Origin: Asterias rubens
Taxonomy: Eukaryota > Echinodermata > Asteroidea > Forcipulatida > Asteriidae
Length of the DNA: 64,000 nucleotides
Assembly (NCBI RefSeq): GCF_902459465.1
Contig: NC_047082.1
Location: 310,001 to 374,000 of the forward strand
Direction: 5' to 3'
Part shown: piece after piece, positions 1-11,300 of the stretch
Layout: each line of letters begins with the position of its first letter
Numbering within the stretch: position 1 is the first letter of the stretch
Position numbers and translations under genes: made by a program
The notes under the pieces: model-generated
The model's database searches: none
The model's input: the letters and a program-made list of their open reading frames with translations, nothing else
What the model was told of the DNA's origin: nothing

Positions 1-800
1 AATCGGTAATATTATTGATGTCATCCAGCTCCTTGGAGCACCAAGCTCCGTCTGAATTCAACCGGATGTTCGCTTTAGAGATACCGATTGGCCCGTCCTC
101 CATATCACCAAGGAATGACGACATTGTGACGTCATCGAGGGAAACCGTGCCGTCCTCAAGGCCCACTGCCGGAAACGAACATTCACCTAAAACGAACATT
201 ATTTATAACGGGATATTAAAATACAGGTGGATGCAAATGTTGTGTTTAATGTAAGGGTTGCGCATCAAGCGCATACACAAAATAAGTTTTGAAGTAACAA
301 AAGCATAGAATCCTATGGCTACGCACTAACAAGAAAGAAATCTACGAACTTTAAAGGAAAAAAAAAAAAAAAAAAAAGAATTTCAAAATGAAGTTTTTAA
401 GAAAAAGAACCCCATTTATTGGTAAATTTTATAACCGTTTTTTTTTTACACCCAAGCACATGACACGGCTAGTAAATTTTGTTTTACATGGTGAAAATGA
501 TTTCGGTTCGACGGTTCAAATTTCCTTAATTTGGTCAGAGTAATTTTATTGACTTACCAACTAGTTTTTCATAATAGTTATAATGTTTATCCGTTGTTAG
601 TGACGTTGCCAGGCTTGTTGCACTAGCCACGCTGAGTAGGCAAGCGGTACTTTCCTGGTGGTACTCGACCGACAAACAGTTAAAATCGACGGCGTAGAGA
701 CAAGACTCGACGCACTCCGACTCTGTCAACCCACTCGTGGTTTTATTGGGGTAGGATAAAGTTGAGTATGGAGACTGGACGAAAAAGCTGAAGGGAAAAT
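1..800 (-). CDS. PAN/Apple plus F5/8 type C (discoidin) domain protein, partial, two exons
   Basis: Two exons of one gene that continues left of the window. The 5' exon, complement(558..about 787 or 800), encodes a PAN/Apple-like fold: GLTESECVESCLY, then FNCLSVEYHQ and a later cysteine, the usual spacing of its disulfide cysteines. It ends at a strong donor (G|GTAAGT). The next exon, complement(<1..186), begins after TTTTAG and encodes CSFPAVGLEDGTVSLDD and later GAWCSKELDDINN, the opening of a discoidin domain. The phases agree: one base from the first exon plus two from the second form a glycine codon. PAN and discoidin modules usually sit in secreted or membrane-anchored proteins that bind carbohydrate or protein partners, so an extracellular role is inferred. 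Two acceptors are possible for the PAN exon (CAG before 787, CCAG before 800). Start codon, signal peptide and C-terminus are not visible. Confidence 0.72.
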
Positions 801-911
801 CTGGGGACATAGAGTTGAATAGTTAAACGAAGCCGTTGGAATCCATTGTTTATCAAAAACTTAACAAAGCAAAACCATTTGCTTGAAGTAAAGACATTAA
901 TTTTTGTTATG

Positions 912-1188
<277 letters not shown>

Positions 1189-1515
1189 ATCACTAACAGC
1201 TGTCAACAACTAACAACTAACAGCTGTCAATTAAATTTACAATAAATTGTACTTGATTATTATAGTAATTCAAATACCCTAGACAGTTTCTCTACTCCTA
1301 TTGGTGGAGAACGCGTCATGTGGGGTTGTTTAATCGGTTGATAATGACCAGCTGGAGCTGTTTATAATCGGCTGGCTTCCGCGTGGTGGGCGTGCGCGTA
1401 CGCCAATATTATCGCCCAGAACGCACAATTCATAGCTTGAGTGCGTAATCTGTTTCTAAGCGCGCAACCCACGCATTTATGAAATGGGAATTTATGAATG
1501 GGAATAAAAGAGTAG

Positions 1516-1611
1516 TGACTCGTTCTTAAACGTCCGTTTAAAACCTTGCAGGATCTTTGTCGTGCGATAAACCCTGCCGGTTTTTAAACGGCCGTTAAAG
1601 AACTCGTCGTT
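1516..1611. repeat. Foldback (inverted repeat) element
   Basis: Arms of about 38 bp (GACTCGTTCTTAAACG side against its complement near 1590-1610) flank a spacer of about 20 bp. They are imperfect but clearly palindromic, consistent with a small MITE-like foldback. Confidence 0.6.
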
Positions 1612-1809
1612 TCATAAAGAAAAACTGGCTTCAATAACATACCTGCTGCCTCTACCTCATTGTTGTACACTCTGGCATAGAGCAAACAAACAATCTGGAA
1701 AGTAATGGGAAAACAATCCTCGTTTTAAGTTTGTTTTATGAAATAATATTCCTTGTTTTGATTCATTGAATTATGTTTTTTTTTAATCGAACGACGAAAA
1801 CTAAATAAA

Positions 1810-3365
1810 ACCTTGTGCACAGTTGTATGGGCCTTGGTGGACCCGTGATATAGCGATATTCCTGCACCCATTGCTTGTGCACAGTGTATGAGAAGACAGA
1901 CCGTTACATTTTCGCGATGTGGACCCGGGATATGGCAATATTCCTGTACCCATTGCTTGGCACAGTGTATGGGCCTTAGTGAACCCGTGATATGACGATA
2001 TTTCTGTACCCATTACTTGTGCACAGTGTATGGGCCGTAGTGAATCCGGGATATGAAGATATTCCTGTACCCATTGCTTGTGCACAGTGTATGGGCCTCG
2101 CTGAACCCGTGATATGACGATATTCCTGTACCCATTGCTTGTGCAGTGTATGGGCCGTAGTGAATCCGGGATATGGGGATATTCCTGTACCCATTGCTTG
2201 TGCACAGTGTATGGGCCTCGCTGAACCCGTGATATAAAGATATTCCTGTACCCATTGCTTGTGCACAGTGTATGGGCCGTAGTGAACCCGTGATATGACG
2301 ATATTCCTGTACCCGTTGCTTGTGCACAGTGTATGAGAAGACAGACCGTTACATTTTCTCGATTTGGACCCGGGATATGGCAATATTCCTGTACCCATTG
2401 CTTGTGCACAGAGAATGGGCCGTAGTGAATCCGGGATATGGAGCTATTCCTGTACCCATTGCTTGTGCACAGTGTATGGGCCTCGCTGAACCCGTGATAT
2501 AACGATATTCCTGTACCCATTGCTTGTGCAGTGTATGGGCCGTAGTGAACCCGTAATATGTCGATATTCCTGTACCCATTGCTTGTGCACAGTGTATGGG
2601 CCGTAGTGAATCCGGGATATGGGGATATTCCTGTACCCATTGCTTGTGCACAGTGTATGGGCCTCGCTGAACCCGTGATATGACGATATTCCTGTACCCG
2701 TTGCTTGTGCACAGTGTATGAGAAGACAGACCATTACATTTTCTCGATTTGGACCCGGGATACGGCAATATTCCTGTACCCATTGCTTGTGCACAGTGTA
2801 TGGGCCTTAGTGAACCCGTGATATGGAGATATTCCTGTACCCATTGCTTGTGCACAGTGTATGGGCCTCGCTGAACCCGTGATATGACGATATTCCTGTA
2901 CCCATTGCTTGTGCAGTGTATGGGCCGTAGTGAACCCGTGATATGCCAATATTCCTGTACCCATTGCTTGTGCACAGTGTATGGGCCGTAGTGAACCCGT
3001 GATATGACGATATTCCTGTACCCGTTGCTTGTGCACAGTGTATGAGAAGACAGACCGTTACATTTTCTCGATTTGGACCCGGGATATGGCAATATTCCTG
3101 TACCCATTGCTTGTGCACAGTGTATGGGGCGTAGTGAACCCGTGATATGATGATATTCCTGTACCCGTTGCTTGTGCACAGTGTATGAGAAGACAGACCG
3201 TTACATTTCTCGATTTGGACCCGGGATATGGCAATATTCCTGTACCCGTTGCTTGTTTGTGCACAGTATATGAGAAGACAGACCGTTACGTTTCTCGATT
3301 TGGACCCGGGATATGGCAATATTCCTGTACCCAGTGCTTGTGCACAGTATTTTATGGGCCTTGAT
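1810..3365. repeat. Minisatellite, 61-bp units interspersed with 82-bp variant units
   Basis: The common unit of about 61 bp contains TTGCTTGTGCACAGTGTATG and ATTCCTGTACCC. A longer unit of about 82 bp carries an inserted AGAAGACAGACCGTTACATT segment and recurs about six times (near 1890, 2335, 2718, 3045, 3186 and 3274). Some 57-bp units lack four bases (TTGTGCAGTG). Because 61 is not a multiple of three and the unit has almost no minus-strand stops, long minus-strand frames result; they are not taken as genes. Confidence 0.93.
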
Positions 3366-3380
3366 GATGGACCGGGGTAG

Positions 3381-3672
3381 GTCGTCGAAGTTGCAAGATA
3401 ATAATGAAAGAAAAACACCCTTGTCCCACGAAGTTGTGTGCTTTCAGATGCTTTATTTCGAGACCTCAAATTCTAAATCTGAAGTCTCGAAATAAAATTT
3501 GTGGAAATTTACTTCTTTCTCAAAAACTACGTTACTTTAGAGGGAGTTGTTTCCCACAATTAATGTTTAATACTACCAACCTCTAGCCATTACTCGTAAT
3601 CAAGTAAGGTTTTATGCCAATTATTATTTCGAGTAATTTTCAACATCAGTTCCCACTGCCTTTAAAAGGCTT
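3381..3672 (-). repeat. Dispersed repeat family A, copy 1
   Basis: It begins GTCGTCGAAGTTGCAAGATA and ends near CCCACTGCCTTTAAA. The same order of blocks (ATTTCGAGACCTCAAATTCT, GAGGGAG.CGTTTCTCACAAT, TACTCGTAATCAAGTAA) recurs at 4980-5310. The layout resembles a MITE-like family I recall as abundant in echinoderm genomes. Orientation is given relative to the form starting with AAAGGCAGTGGACACT. Confidence 0.7.
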
Positions 3673-3756
3673 GGTATACTTTGGTAATTGTAAAACCCAC
3701 TGTATCATATCCAAGCATAATAATGACAAATCTGAGAAAAGTTTTGCTCAATTTGG

Positions 3757-4010
3757 ACATCAAAGTTGCAAGAAAAGTAATGACAGGAATAACCCCTCCT
3801 TGTTGGATATAATTGTGTGCTTTCAGATCCCCAAGAAAGGCTTCACGCCCCATGAAGTCTTTCTCAGATTCAAAATTGTCGGTAGTAGAAAAATGACCTA
3901 ATTCTTTTAAACTAACATTACTTAAAGGGGATAGTTTCTAGCAATGTTTTATACTATCAACAGCTCCCCAGTGCTGTAATAAACACGTAAATGTTTATGC
4001 CCATTAACTT
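3757..4010 (-). repeat. Dispersed repeat family A, diverged copy 2
   Basis: It shares ATCAAAGTTGCAAGAAAAGTAATGA, TTGTGTGCTTTCAGAT and GCAATGTTTTATACTATCAAC with the neighbouring copies but is more degraded. It lies directly after copy 1, so the two may be a nested or tandem insertion. Confidence 0.55.
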
Positions 4011-4626
4011 GTGGAGTATATACCCTTCTATAAAGTGAAATCTTTGGAGCTTTAATTTTCGCGCTCAGTAAAAGGACGTCACGTTAAAATTGTCTGCTTA
4101 TTAGCCGAAATGGAAACCTATCAATGAGTCCTACTGGCTGTCTTCAGTCAATAGCCTATCCCAAAACAGATTGGAGTATAATTTAAACATTCTTACAAAA
4201 AAGCAAAACAACCGAATCTCTATTTTATTTTGCAAAATAATAATAATATCAAACATTTACGGTATTACTTACCACCAACAGCGGAAGTTTAGACTCCATC
4301 TTCCAAAAGTTCGGCTGATATTATCTCAAAACTTCATCATAATACCAAAACAAAAACTGTTTCAAGATGGCGTCCTGTCCTATACCATCCCCGTTATCTT
4401 CTGTTGCGCTTTACAATTGGTAACTACCACATAACGTCTTATCTTGTGTTGGTCTTGTGTTACACAAAACCCACTTTCAGCCCTTTATCGATTTGGGTCC
4501 AGTAAAAAAGGTGCCGTTGATCAATAACTATCGATTTAAAAACACCCTGGTCCAAAAGTAGGCTTGATGTTATTGGCACATAAAACGGTGACGTCGCTGT
4601 TTTGGAGGGATAAACCACACCATGTT

Positions 4627-4860
4627 GGTAGGATTTGAAACTTTTCATGGTGGAAATACGATATGGACAGGTTTTTTTGGTAACGGGTAATAGGGATTTA
4701 AAGACAAAGAACCAAATTTATAGGTGGTGTTTGAAGCTTTGCATGGTGTAGAAAATAAGATTTGAATGAGTTTTATAAAGTTGCGGGTACAACCATGTGT
4801 ACATAATATCTTTTGAGATGAGTGGTGGCTCTGGAAAGAGCCAGTTTGGTCGATAAGTTT
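4627..4860. repeat. Fragment of the foldback family seen at 13140-13358
   Basis: TAGGATTTGAAACTTTTCATGG and GGTGGAAATACGATATGG are shared with 13147-13180. Further on, ATGAGTGGTGGCTCTGGAAAGAGCC parallels the centre of that element. A second GTTTGAAGCTTTGCATGGTG block near 4730 suggests two overlapping copies. Confidence 0.5.
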
Positions 4861-4979
4861 CTATACTGTATACTCTGCGTTTTTATTATTTCTATCTGAA
4901 CGTTAACAGCAAGCAAGATATAAATAAAGTACCGGTAAAAAAAATCAGAGAAAACAATCTTCCGTCTGAAATAAAGTGT

Positions 4980-5310
4980 CAAATAGCTGTGGGTTGTTGT
5001 ATCTCAACAATGCATAAAATAACAAAGCTGTGAAAAGTTGAGCTCAATCGGTCGTCGAAGTTGCGAGATAATAATGAAAGAAAAAACACCCTTGTCACGC
5101 TTGATTTCGAGACCTCAAATTCTATAATCCGAGGTCTCGACATCAAATTCGTGGAAAATTACTTTTCTCGAAAACTCGAGATTACTTCAGAGGGAGCCGT
5201 TTCTCACAATGTTTTATACTATCAACCTCTCCCCTTTTTACTCGTAATCAAGTAACGTTTTTTGCTAATAATTATTTTGAGTAATTACCAATAGTGTCCT
5301 CTGCCTTTAA
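4980..5310 (-). repeat. Dispersed repeat family A, copy 3 (most complete)
   Basis: It runs from TGTTGTATCTCAACAATGCA through GGTCGTCGAAGTTGCGAGAT to AATTACCAATAGTGTCCTCTGCC. Alignment by eye with 3381-3672 covers nearly its whole length. No coding capacity. Confidence 0.7.
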
Positions 5311-5924
5311 GAAGCTCTACGAAGTTGGGCCTTTTCATTATCTGGCTTCCAATTACTTAGAAGAAAGACCCTAAGACCAAGTAATCTGTTTCTTGTCACA
5401 TTGGGGAAAATGAGAAACTGTGATTCTTACATACGACAAATTAATTGTCTATTTATTTTCATAAAAACATTAACTCTGGTTAATAAAGATACAAATAATT
5501 ACATGCTAAGATTAAAGATTAATGTTTCAAAAAAGTTATATACACGTTTTATTTTAATTTGATATACAACCTTGCCTTGTTGAAAGCCCTTTTGAAATGT
5601 CTTGGAATTTGTTGCCCGATCGTCCCATTATAGGCTACAACAGGTTCTTGCTGGCCTTTTCGGAACCAGGCTTTGGCTCCTTTCCAGCCTCGTATGTCTC
5701 ATCAATAATTGTTTTGAAAATGTATTGTATCTCCAACAGGCAAACCCAACCTCTTTAAAAGCCTGCGCCCAAACCACACTTTTCGAAGAGGCTCTTTGCT
5801 GGTCAGTGGTTTCACAAGGGAGGCACTTGAAGCAGGCAACTTTTAAAAGTAACCAACCACAACATGCAAAGTAAATACTTGAACAGTACTGGAGGGACTT
5901 TTTTGCCTGTAAATTACCTTCAAG

Positions 5925-6245
5925 GATTTGGGTACTTTTTGTAACACAAAGTTCACAGATTTACATTAAACATTTTGAAGATAATGATAGTGGAAAGCAT
6001 ACCTTAAAATATTAGTTGCTGAGGTGCAGTAGTCTTTGAGAAATGAGTAAAACAATGTCACAGAATTACGTTTTTACAGTCTAAAATAATTTTCGTCTCA
6101 TGATCACTCATTTCTTATTACAGCACCTCGGCAAGTAATACTTTCAGGGAAGCTTTCTACCATCATTATCTTCAAACTGTGTAAAGTTTAATGTAAACCT
6201 GTGGACATTGTGTTTTGTGTCCTACAAAAAGTACCCATACCCTTT
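5925..6245. repeat. Foldback transposon with terminal inverted repeats of about 145 bp
   Basis: The left arm, from GGGTACTTTTTGTAACACAA through TTTGAAGATAATGATAGTGG to GAGAAATGAGT, is the reverse complement, with scattered differences, of the right arm ending TACAAAAAGTACCC. The centre holds the short palindrome TTTTCGTCTCATGA. A lone arm end (CTACAAAAAGTACCCAGACC) sits at 24181-24205. Confidence 0.8.
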
Positions 6246-6589
6246 TTAGTGAAATGGCATGGGGATGGCCCTACGAAGTACATTATTTCACCCACACGAA
6301 AGTCAGACGTGTACGATGGTTCAACCTTACCCATTGGTTGACTAAGTGTGAACAACTTGACATAAATCCTGAGAACATGACAGCGACGATACAATCCCCA
6401 TGGCACACCTTTTTAGAGCTGCTTATAGAGCACAACAAATAGCTAAGCACAACCAGAGGTTACCAGGTGAAATACCATGCAGCATAGTATAATATGTGAC
6501 TGGTACCCTGCATGTTTTAGCTAAGCAAAACACTTTTAAGCACTGTTTCCTGCTGAAGAACAGCTCTGTGAAATAGGGCTCAGGATGGG

Positions 6590-7156
6590 ACACAACAAGC
6601 GATAAGAGATCAGGGAGGAACAAGTCACCAACTCACCAAGTCACAACAAGCGGTAAGAGATCAGGGAGAAACAAGTCACCAACTCACCAAGTCACAACAA
6701 GCGATAAGAGATCAGGGAGGAACAAGTCACCAACTCACCAAGTCACAACAAGCGATAAGAGATCAAGGAGGAACAAGTCACCAACTCACCAAGTCACAAC
6801 AAGCGATAAGAGATCAGGGAGGAACAAGTCACCAACTCACCAAGTCACAACAAGCGATAAGAGATCAGGGAGGAACAAGTCACCAACTCACCAAGTCACA
6901 ACAAGCGATAAGAGATCAGGGAGGAACAAGTCACCAACTCACCAAGTCACAACAAGCGATAAGAGATCAAGGAGGAACAAGTCACCAACTCACCAAGTCA
7001 CAACAAGCGATAAGAGATCAGGGAGGAACAAGTCACCAACTCACCAAGTCACAACAAGCGATAAGAGATCAGGGAGGAACAAGTCACCAACTCACCAAGT
7101 CACAACAAGCGATAAGAGGTCAGGGAGGAACAAGTCACCAACTCACCAAGTCACAT
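6590..7156. repeat. 51-bp minisatellite, 11 copies
   Basis: The near-identical unit contains CACAACAAGCGATAAGAGAT, CAGGGAGGAACAAGTCACC and AACTCACCAAGT. Starts fall every 51 bp from about 6598 to 7108. As 51 is 17 codons, one plus-strand frame stays open throughout, but it has no start codon and no sign of a gene. Confidence 0.95.
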
Positions 7157-8320
7157 ATCCCTGGAAATTTACTCTAAAGCCCTGCCCTTGTAATTCAGAC
7201 TACAAAACTCACTTGTACAAAATACTATATTAAATTGAAAAGTTATTCAAATAACTATGGTTTTACAGATGTGGTAATTAGTTATTCCTTTTCAAAAATG
7301 TAAATTTGTATAATTTTAAAAGCACACTTACTAATTAGTTATAAAAGTTTCACAGGATCAGAATAAACGCTAACTGAGTTTTCCTAGTGTACACATTATT
7401 ACAAATGTACATGTATGTACAGATCAAGCAACACATATCCATGTTATTTTGTGGTTGGAATATGAATATTTTCTTCTGATGCCTAAACACCTTGGGTTCC
7501 ATTCTCATAAATGCATCCAGACTTGTCACAACAGAAATGACCCAAATAAAGAATTAAGATCACAAAACATTACCATAAAAACTCCCAGTAACAAACAAAC
7601 AAACCAACAAACTAACGAACATGCCATGGTTAACATGATTTCAGAACAGGTAATTCTAAAAGTTTGGAAGCGATCAGCACCAGTTTCAAACACCACTTTT
7701 TCCATTTTTCCACTGACATAATGATTGTTATCTTTTAAACGATTCACCGTTTTGAGTGCACAATTTCTATTACTATACCTCATACATTATTCATGACCTA
7801 GAGTTCAATTCCCACTGGACCATTCAACATCATGTGCCAGACGCTATCTTTGTTGTTTACTAAGCGTGCATTCGAGTTCCCCAAATTGTTGTGCGCAAGC
7901 GCTTTCAGGAAAACAAAAACATTCACTTTAGTTCACAGTCATCCTAATCAGTTGCTGAGGTATGAGGTATAGTAAAACAAATTAACATGGTTTAGTTCAG
8001 TTGAACAGTCGATATTAGCTCCCCTCTGTCTTGGAAGTTGATAAAGTAGTTACCTCGGCTTTGTTTCAGGATCTATTGTGTCATCTTTAAATACTTTGGG
8101 GAGTTAACATCGAATGATCAACCAAGCTCTGCAAGGCCAAAGCAAATAGCCATGCAGCGATGCTTACAGGGCCTAAAAACGAAGCGGTCTAGCACAAAAA
8201 ACTCTGTAGTACCGAGTTTTCAATTTGTCCATGGCATTAAAACTGCAATAAGCGAAACCTAGGACATCAGTTGAGATGTTGGGATCCTTGTCTTTCCCTG
8301 TAAACCACCGGCCTCTCTGT
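7157..8320. other. 3' flank and probable 3' UTR of the DLGAP5-like gene; no other gene seen
   Basis: AT-rich sequence immediately downstream of the DLGAP5-like stop codon. I see no conserved open frame and no clear minus-strand AATAAA close to the stop, so the transcript end is not placed. Confidence 0.4.
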
Positions 8321-11300
8321 TTACAATCCCGTCTTGGCCGGAGCAGGTGAATCAAAACATATGAGGTCATTTGCAATCTGTTTGGGTGTTTGCACGTTGG
8401 TTGGGAACTGCAACTGGGGTGGTGTAAACACATCTGATAGAAGGGACGCCTGAAGAAGTGAAAATTAAAATAAAATATTCACTCGCTGCATTGGTTGTAC
8501 AAAGATGAAGAGACATAAACAGTTACAATTTACAAGTTCGTTTTTACAAATCCCAAAATATTGTAGATGTTTAATACTTCAATATAATTTTAGTTAATAC
8601 ATTACACTTCTAAGCTATGAGCTTCTTCAGACTGGTGACCTGTCTAATGCTCAACTGCCTTTTATACCCTTTCAAATCGGACATAAGAGGCATTGTATGA
8701 GTGGTTTGGTATTGTCAAAACCGGACCTCTTAATTCATGATTATCAACAATCCAGATGAACTTGGTTAATGATGGAAAATTACCTTTTTATTGAGGACGT
8801 TATTCTCAAAATAAAATAATACAACAATGAGATGTAATTGTGAGAATATCTTTCAAGATCTTGCACTAATAACACAAATACCGTCTGCTCACTATAATAC
8901 TACCATTACATTTTGCCTTGGATAAAATGAAGAAGTACAAGGGCTGCCCAACATGTGCACATGGCGTAGACGTCAGATTTTCCAAGGGCAAAACAAATCG
9001 GAAAACAGACTGAAGTAGGAAGAATATCATGCCTGCTATAAGTTCATTAGTGCAACTTGAAATTGAGCCTCGGTTTGTCTGTTGCATAGTAGCGTTCCAA
9101 AATCCCCATTTCATTTTCATAATTTGTATCAAATACACTTTGACGGACCATCAAGAAATGACATGGCTGGAATGTGTCTTACCTGCAAGGAGGTCCTACA
9201 GACTTGAGGACTGTCCAATCCTGCCAATAAAACACCACTGTTTGAATCCGTCATGGAGATGGCTGACGGCTTCAGGTACCTTGCAAATGGATCCTGTTAA
9301 CGAAACAGTGTCAAATATATTAATTTTTTGTTTTTTTTGACCTATTACACTGTATGCTCAGTACTTTCCCTGAGTTATGTGAACAAAATCACATGCATAA
9401 TACTTGGGTGGGATTCAAACCCACGACCTTTGCAATTCTAGAGTAGGGTTTTACCAAGTTGACCACTGAGATTGCTCCATAGCTAGATGCAGTGCGATTC
9501 CCATGTTTCAGCAGCAGGTACTGCAAACGATTTAAGGTTTTCCAATGGAAGTGCCCTTTGCAAAATGAAAAAGCCTTGCCCTTTTGAAGATGAAATTCCA
9601 GTCCTGGATCTTATATGTAGGATTGAGCCAATTCATGAAAGGTTTTGACTAAAAGGAGCAGAATTTTGAATGGTATCATTTGATTCCATTGTGTTTTATT
9701 ATGTGGTTCACTGATTAATTTATCTAAATCGTTTTCAGTAATATATTATTATGATTGTGTGTAATAAATTTGTGTTTTGCATGTATGCAAAGAAATTTTC
9801 CTCCATGGTAGGACCATTTAGGATGACTTGAATTGAATTGAATAGGTGTGAATTGCTTCGATGAATGGTTTCTGTACCAGACTCAACAAGCAGGACAGTT
9901 CTTGTCAGAACTGACAAGTCTCCAGAACATCTACTCCGCGGTAGCAGAATAAAGCAAGACAGTTCTCTAAGAACAAACTCTACCTGGCAAGTAGATACAC
10001 ACATGGTGTTACTACAACCCAAATATACACAGATTCAACAACTTTTACCTCTTGCTCTTCCCGGTTGATAACACCACTAGGTCTTGGAGTCCTGTCTCTG
10101 GAAGAGTTTAACAATGACTTGTCTACGACCTCACCGAGGACTAACTTGCTGAGAGGGGTGCATAGCTTGCTCTGGATGGAGTGTCTTGCATTTTTGGGGG
10201 TATAGCTCTGGATCCTTGGAGTGTTGGTATTGCTACCGGGTCCAGCACCGATCCGGGAAGGTTTAAATGGTGAACCAGCTGTGAAATAGTTAAAGGCAAA
10301 GTAAACTTTTAAGAATAATAATAACAAGTTCTTATATAGCCCATTTCAGCCCTGGTCATTGGGCCAATAACATCTCTTTAATCTCTCTCAGCTCCCTGGG
10401 GAATATACAACCTGGGCAATCATAGCCCTCCAAAGACTTGTCCATACACAATATCAACCTCTACCTTTGGAGGTACCCATTTACACCACTGGGTGAAGAG
10501 AAGCAATTAAAGGCATCTTGCTCAAGTGTCAAGACCAGGATTTGAACCCACACTCTGATAACTAAATCACCAGAACTTGAATTCGATGCTCTTAACCACT
10601 CAGCCACGCCACCCTATCTTTATCAATTGTTTTAATTCTATATAAATGTAGAAGTAAACAATAAAACTAACAAGTCAACCAACAAGTGTATCATTTCTCT
10701 ATCTGTGATTTAAACAGTAAATAAATCAAAATGGTTCCAACTAACCTTCACAGTGTGGGGCAGGGCTTCGTACTGGACTCTCAACTTTAAAAAAGCCGCC
10801 CTCAAAGACGACCTGTTCAGAGGCACGTGCCCTTGTAACCTTCACCTTCATGGCAGCCTTGATGGCTTGGAGACGCTGGCGTGCTGCGTCACGGTCCTTG
10901 TTGGGTTTCGTCACAGTTGGGGCTGGTTTTGACTTCTACAATAAAGGAATAACGCAGGACAAACTCAACTAACTGTTTTCACCCTGAACACTCATCCTAC
11001 TTTAAGACTCCTACTTGGCCCAATTCCATAGAGCTGTTTAAGCAGAAAATGTCTGCTGAGCAGAAATGAGCAGGAAACCATTCCCAAATTGCACGCGTGA
11101 CATGGTAGTTTGGCTGGTTATCTTATTCTGGTAAGCATAAGCTCAGCTACCTTTTGTGCTTAAGTAGCTCCATGAAATTGGGTCAACGTTTGGAAATTTG
11201 ACACAGGCTGACTACAAAGACCAAAGAAAATGCATTGATTGTTTTTTGATATGCAAAGAATGGGAGACTTTGGGTACACGGCTGTCAGGTCCGCAATAGA

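Noticed and set aside
1801..3469. Minus-strand frames of 100-303 codons in the 61/82-bp minisatellite
   Set aside because: Frame rotates with each unit, no domain, no splice context; explained by the repeat.
6590..7156. CRISPR array (regular repeats)
   Set aside because: Units are contiguous with no unique spacers, and the genome is animal.
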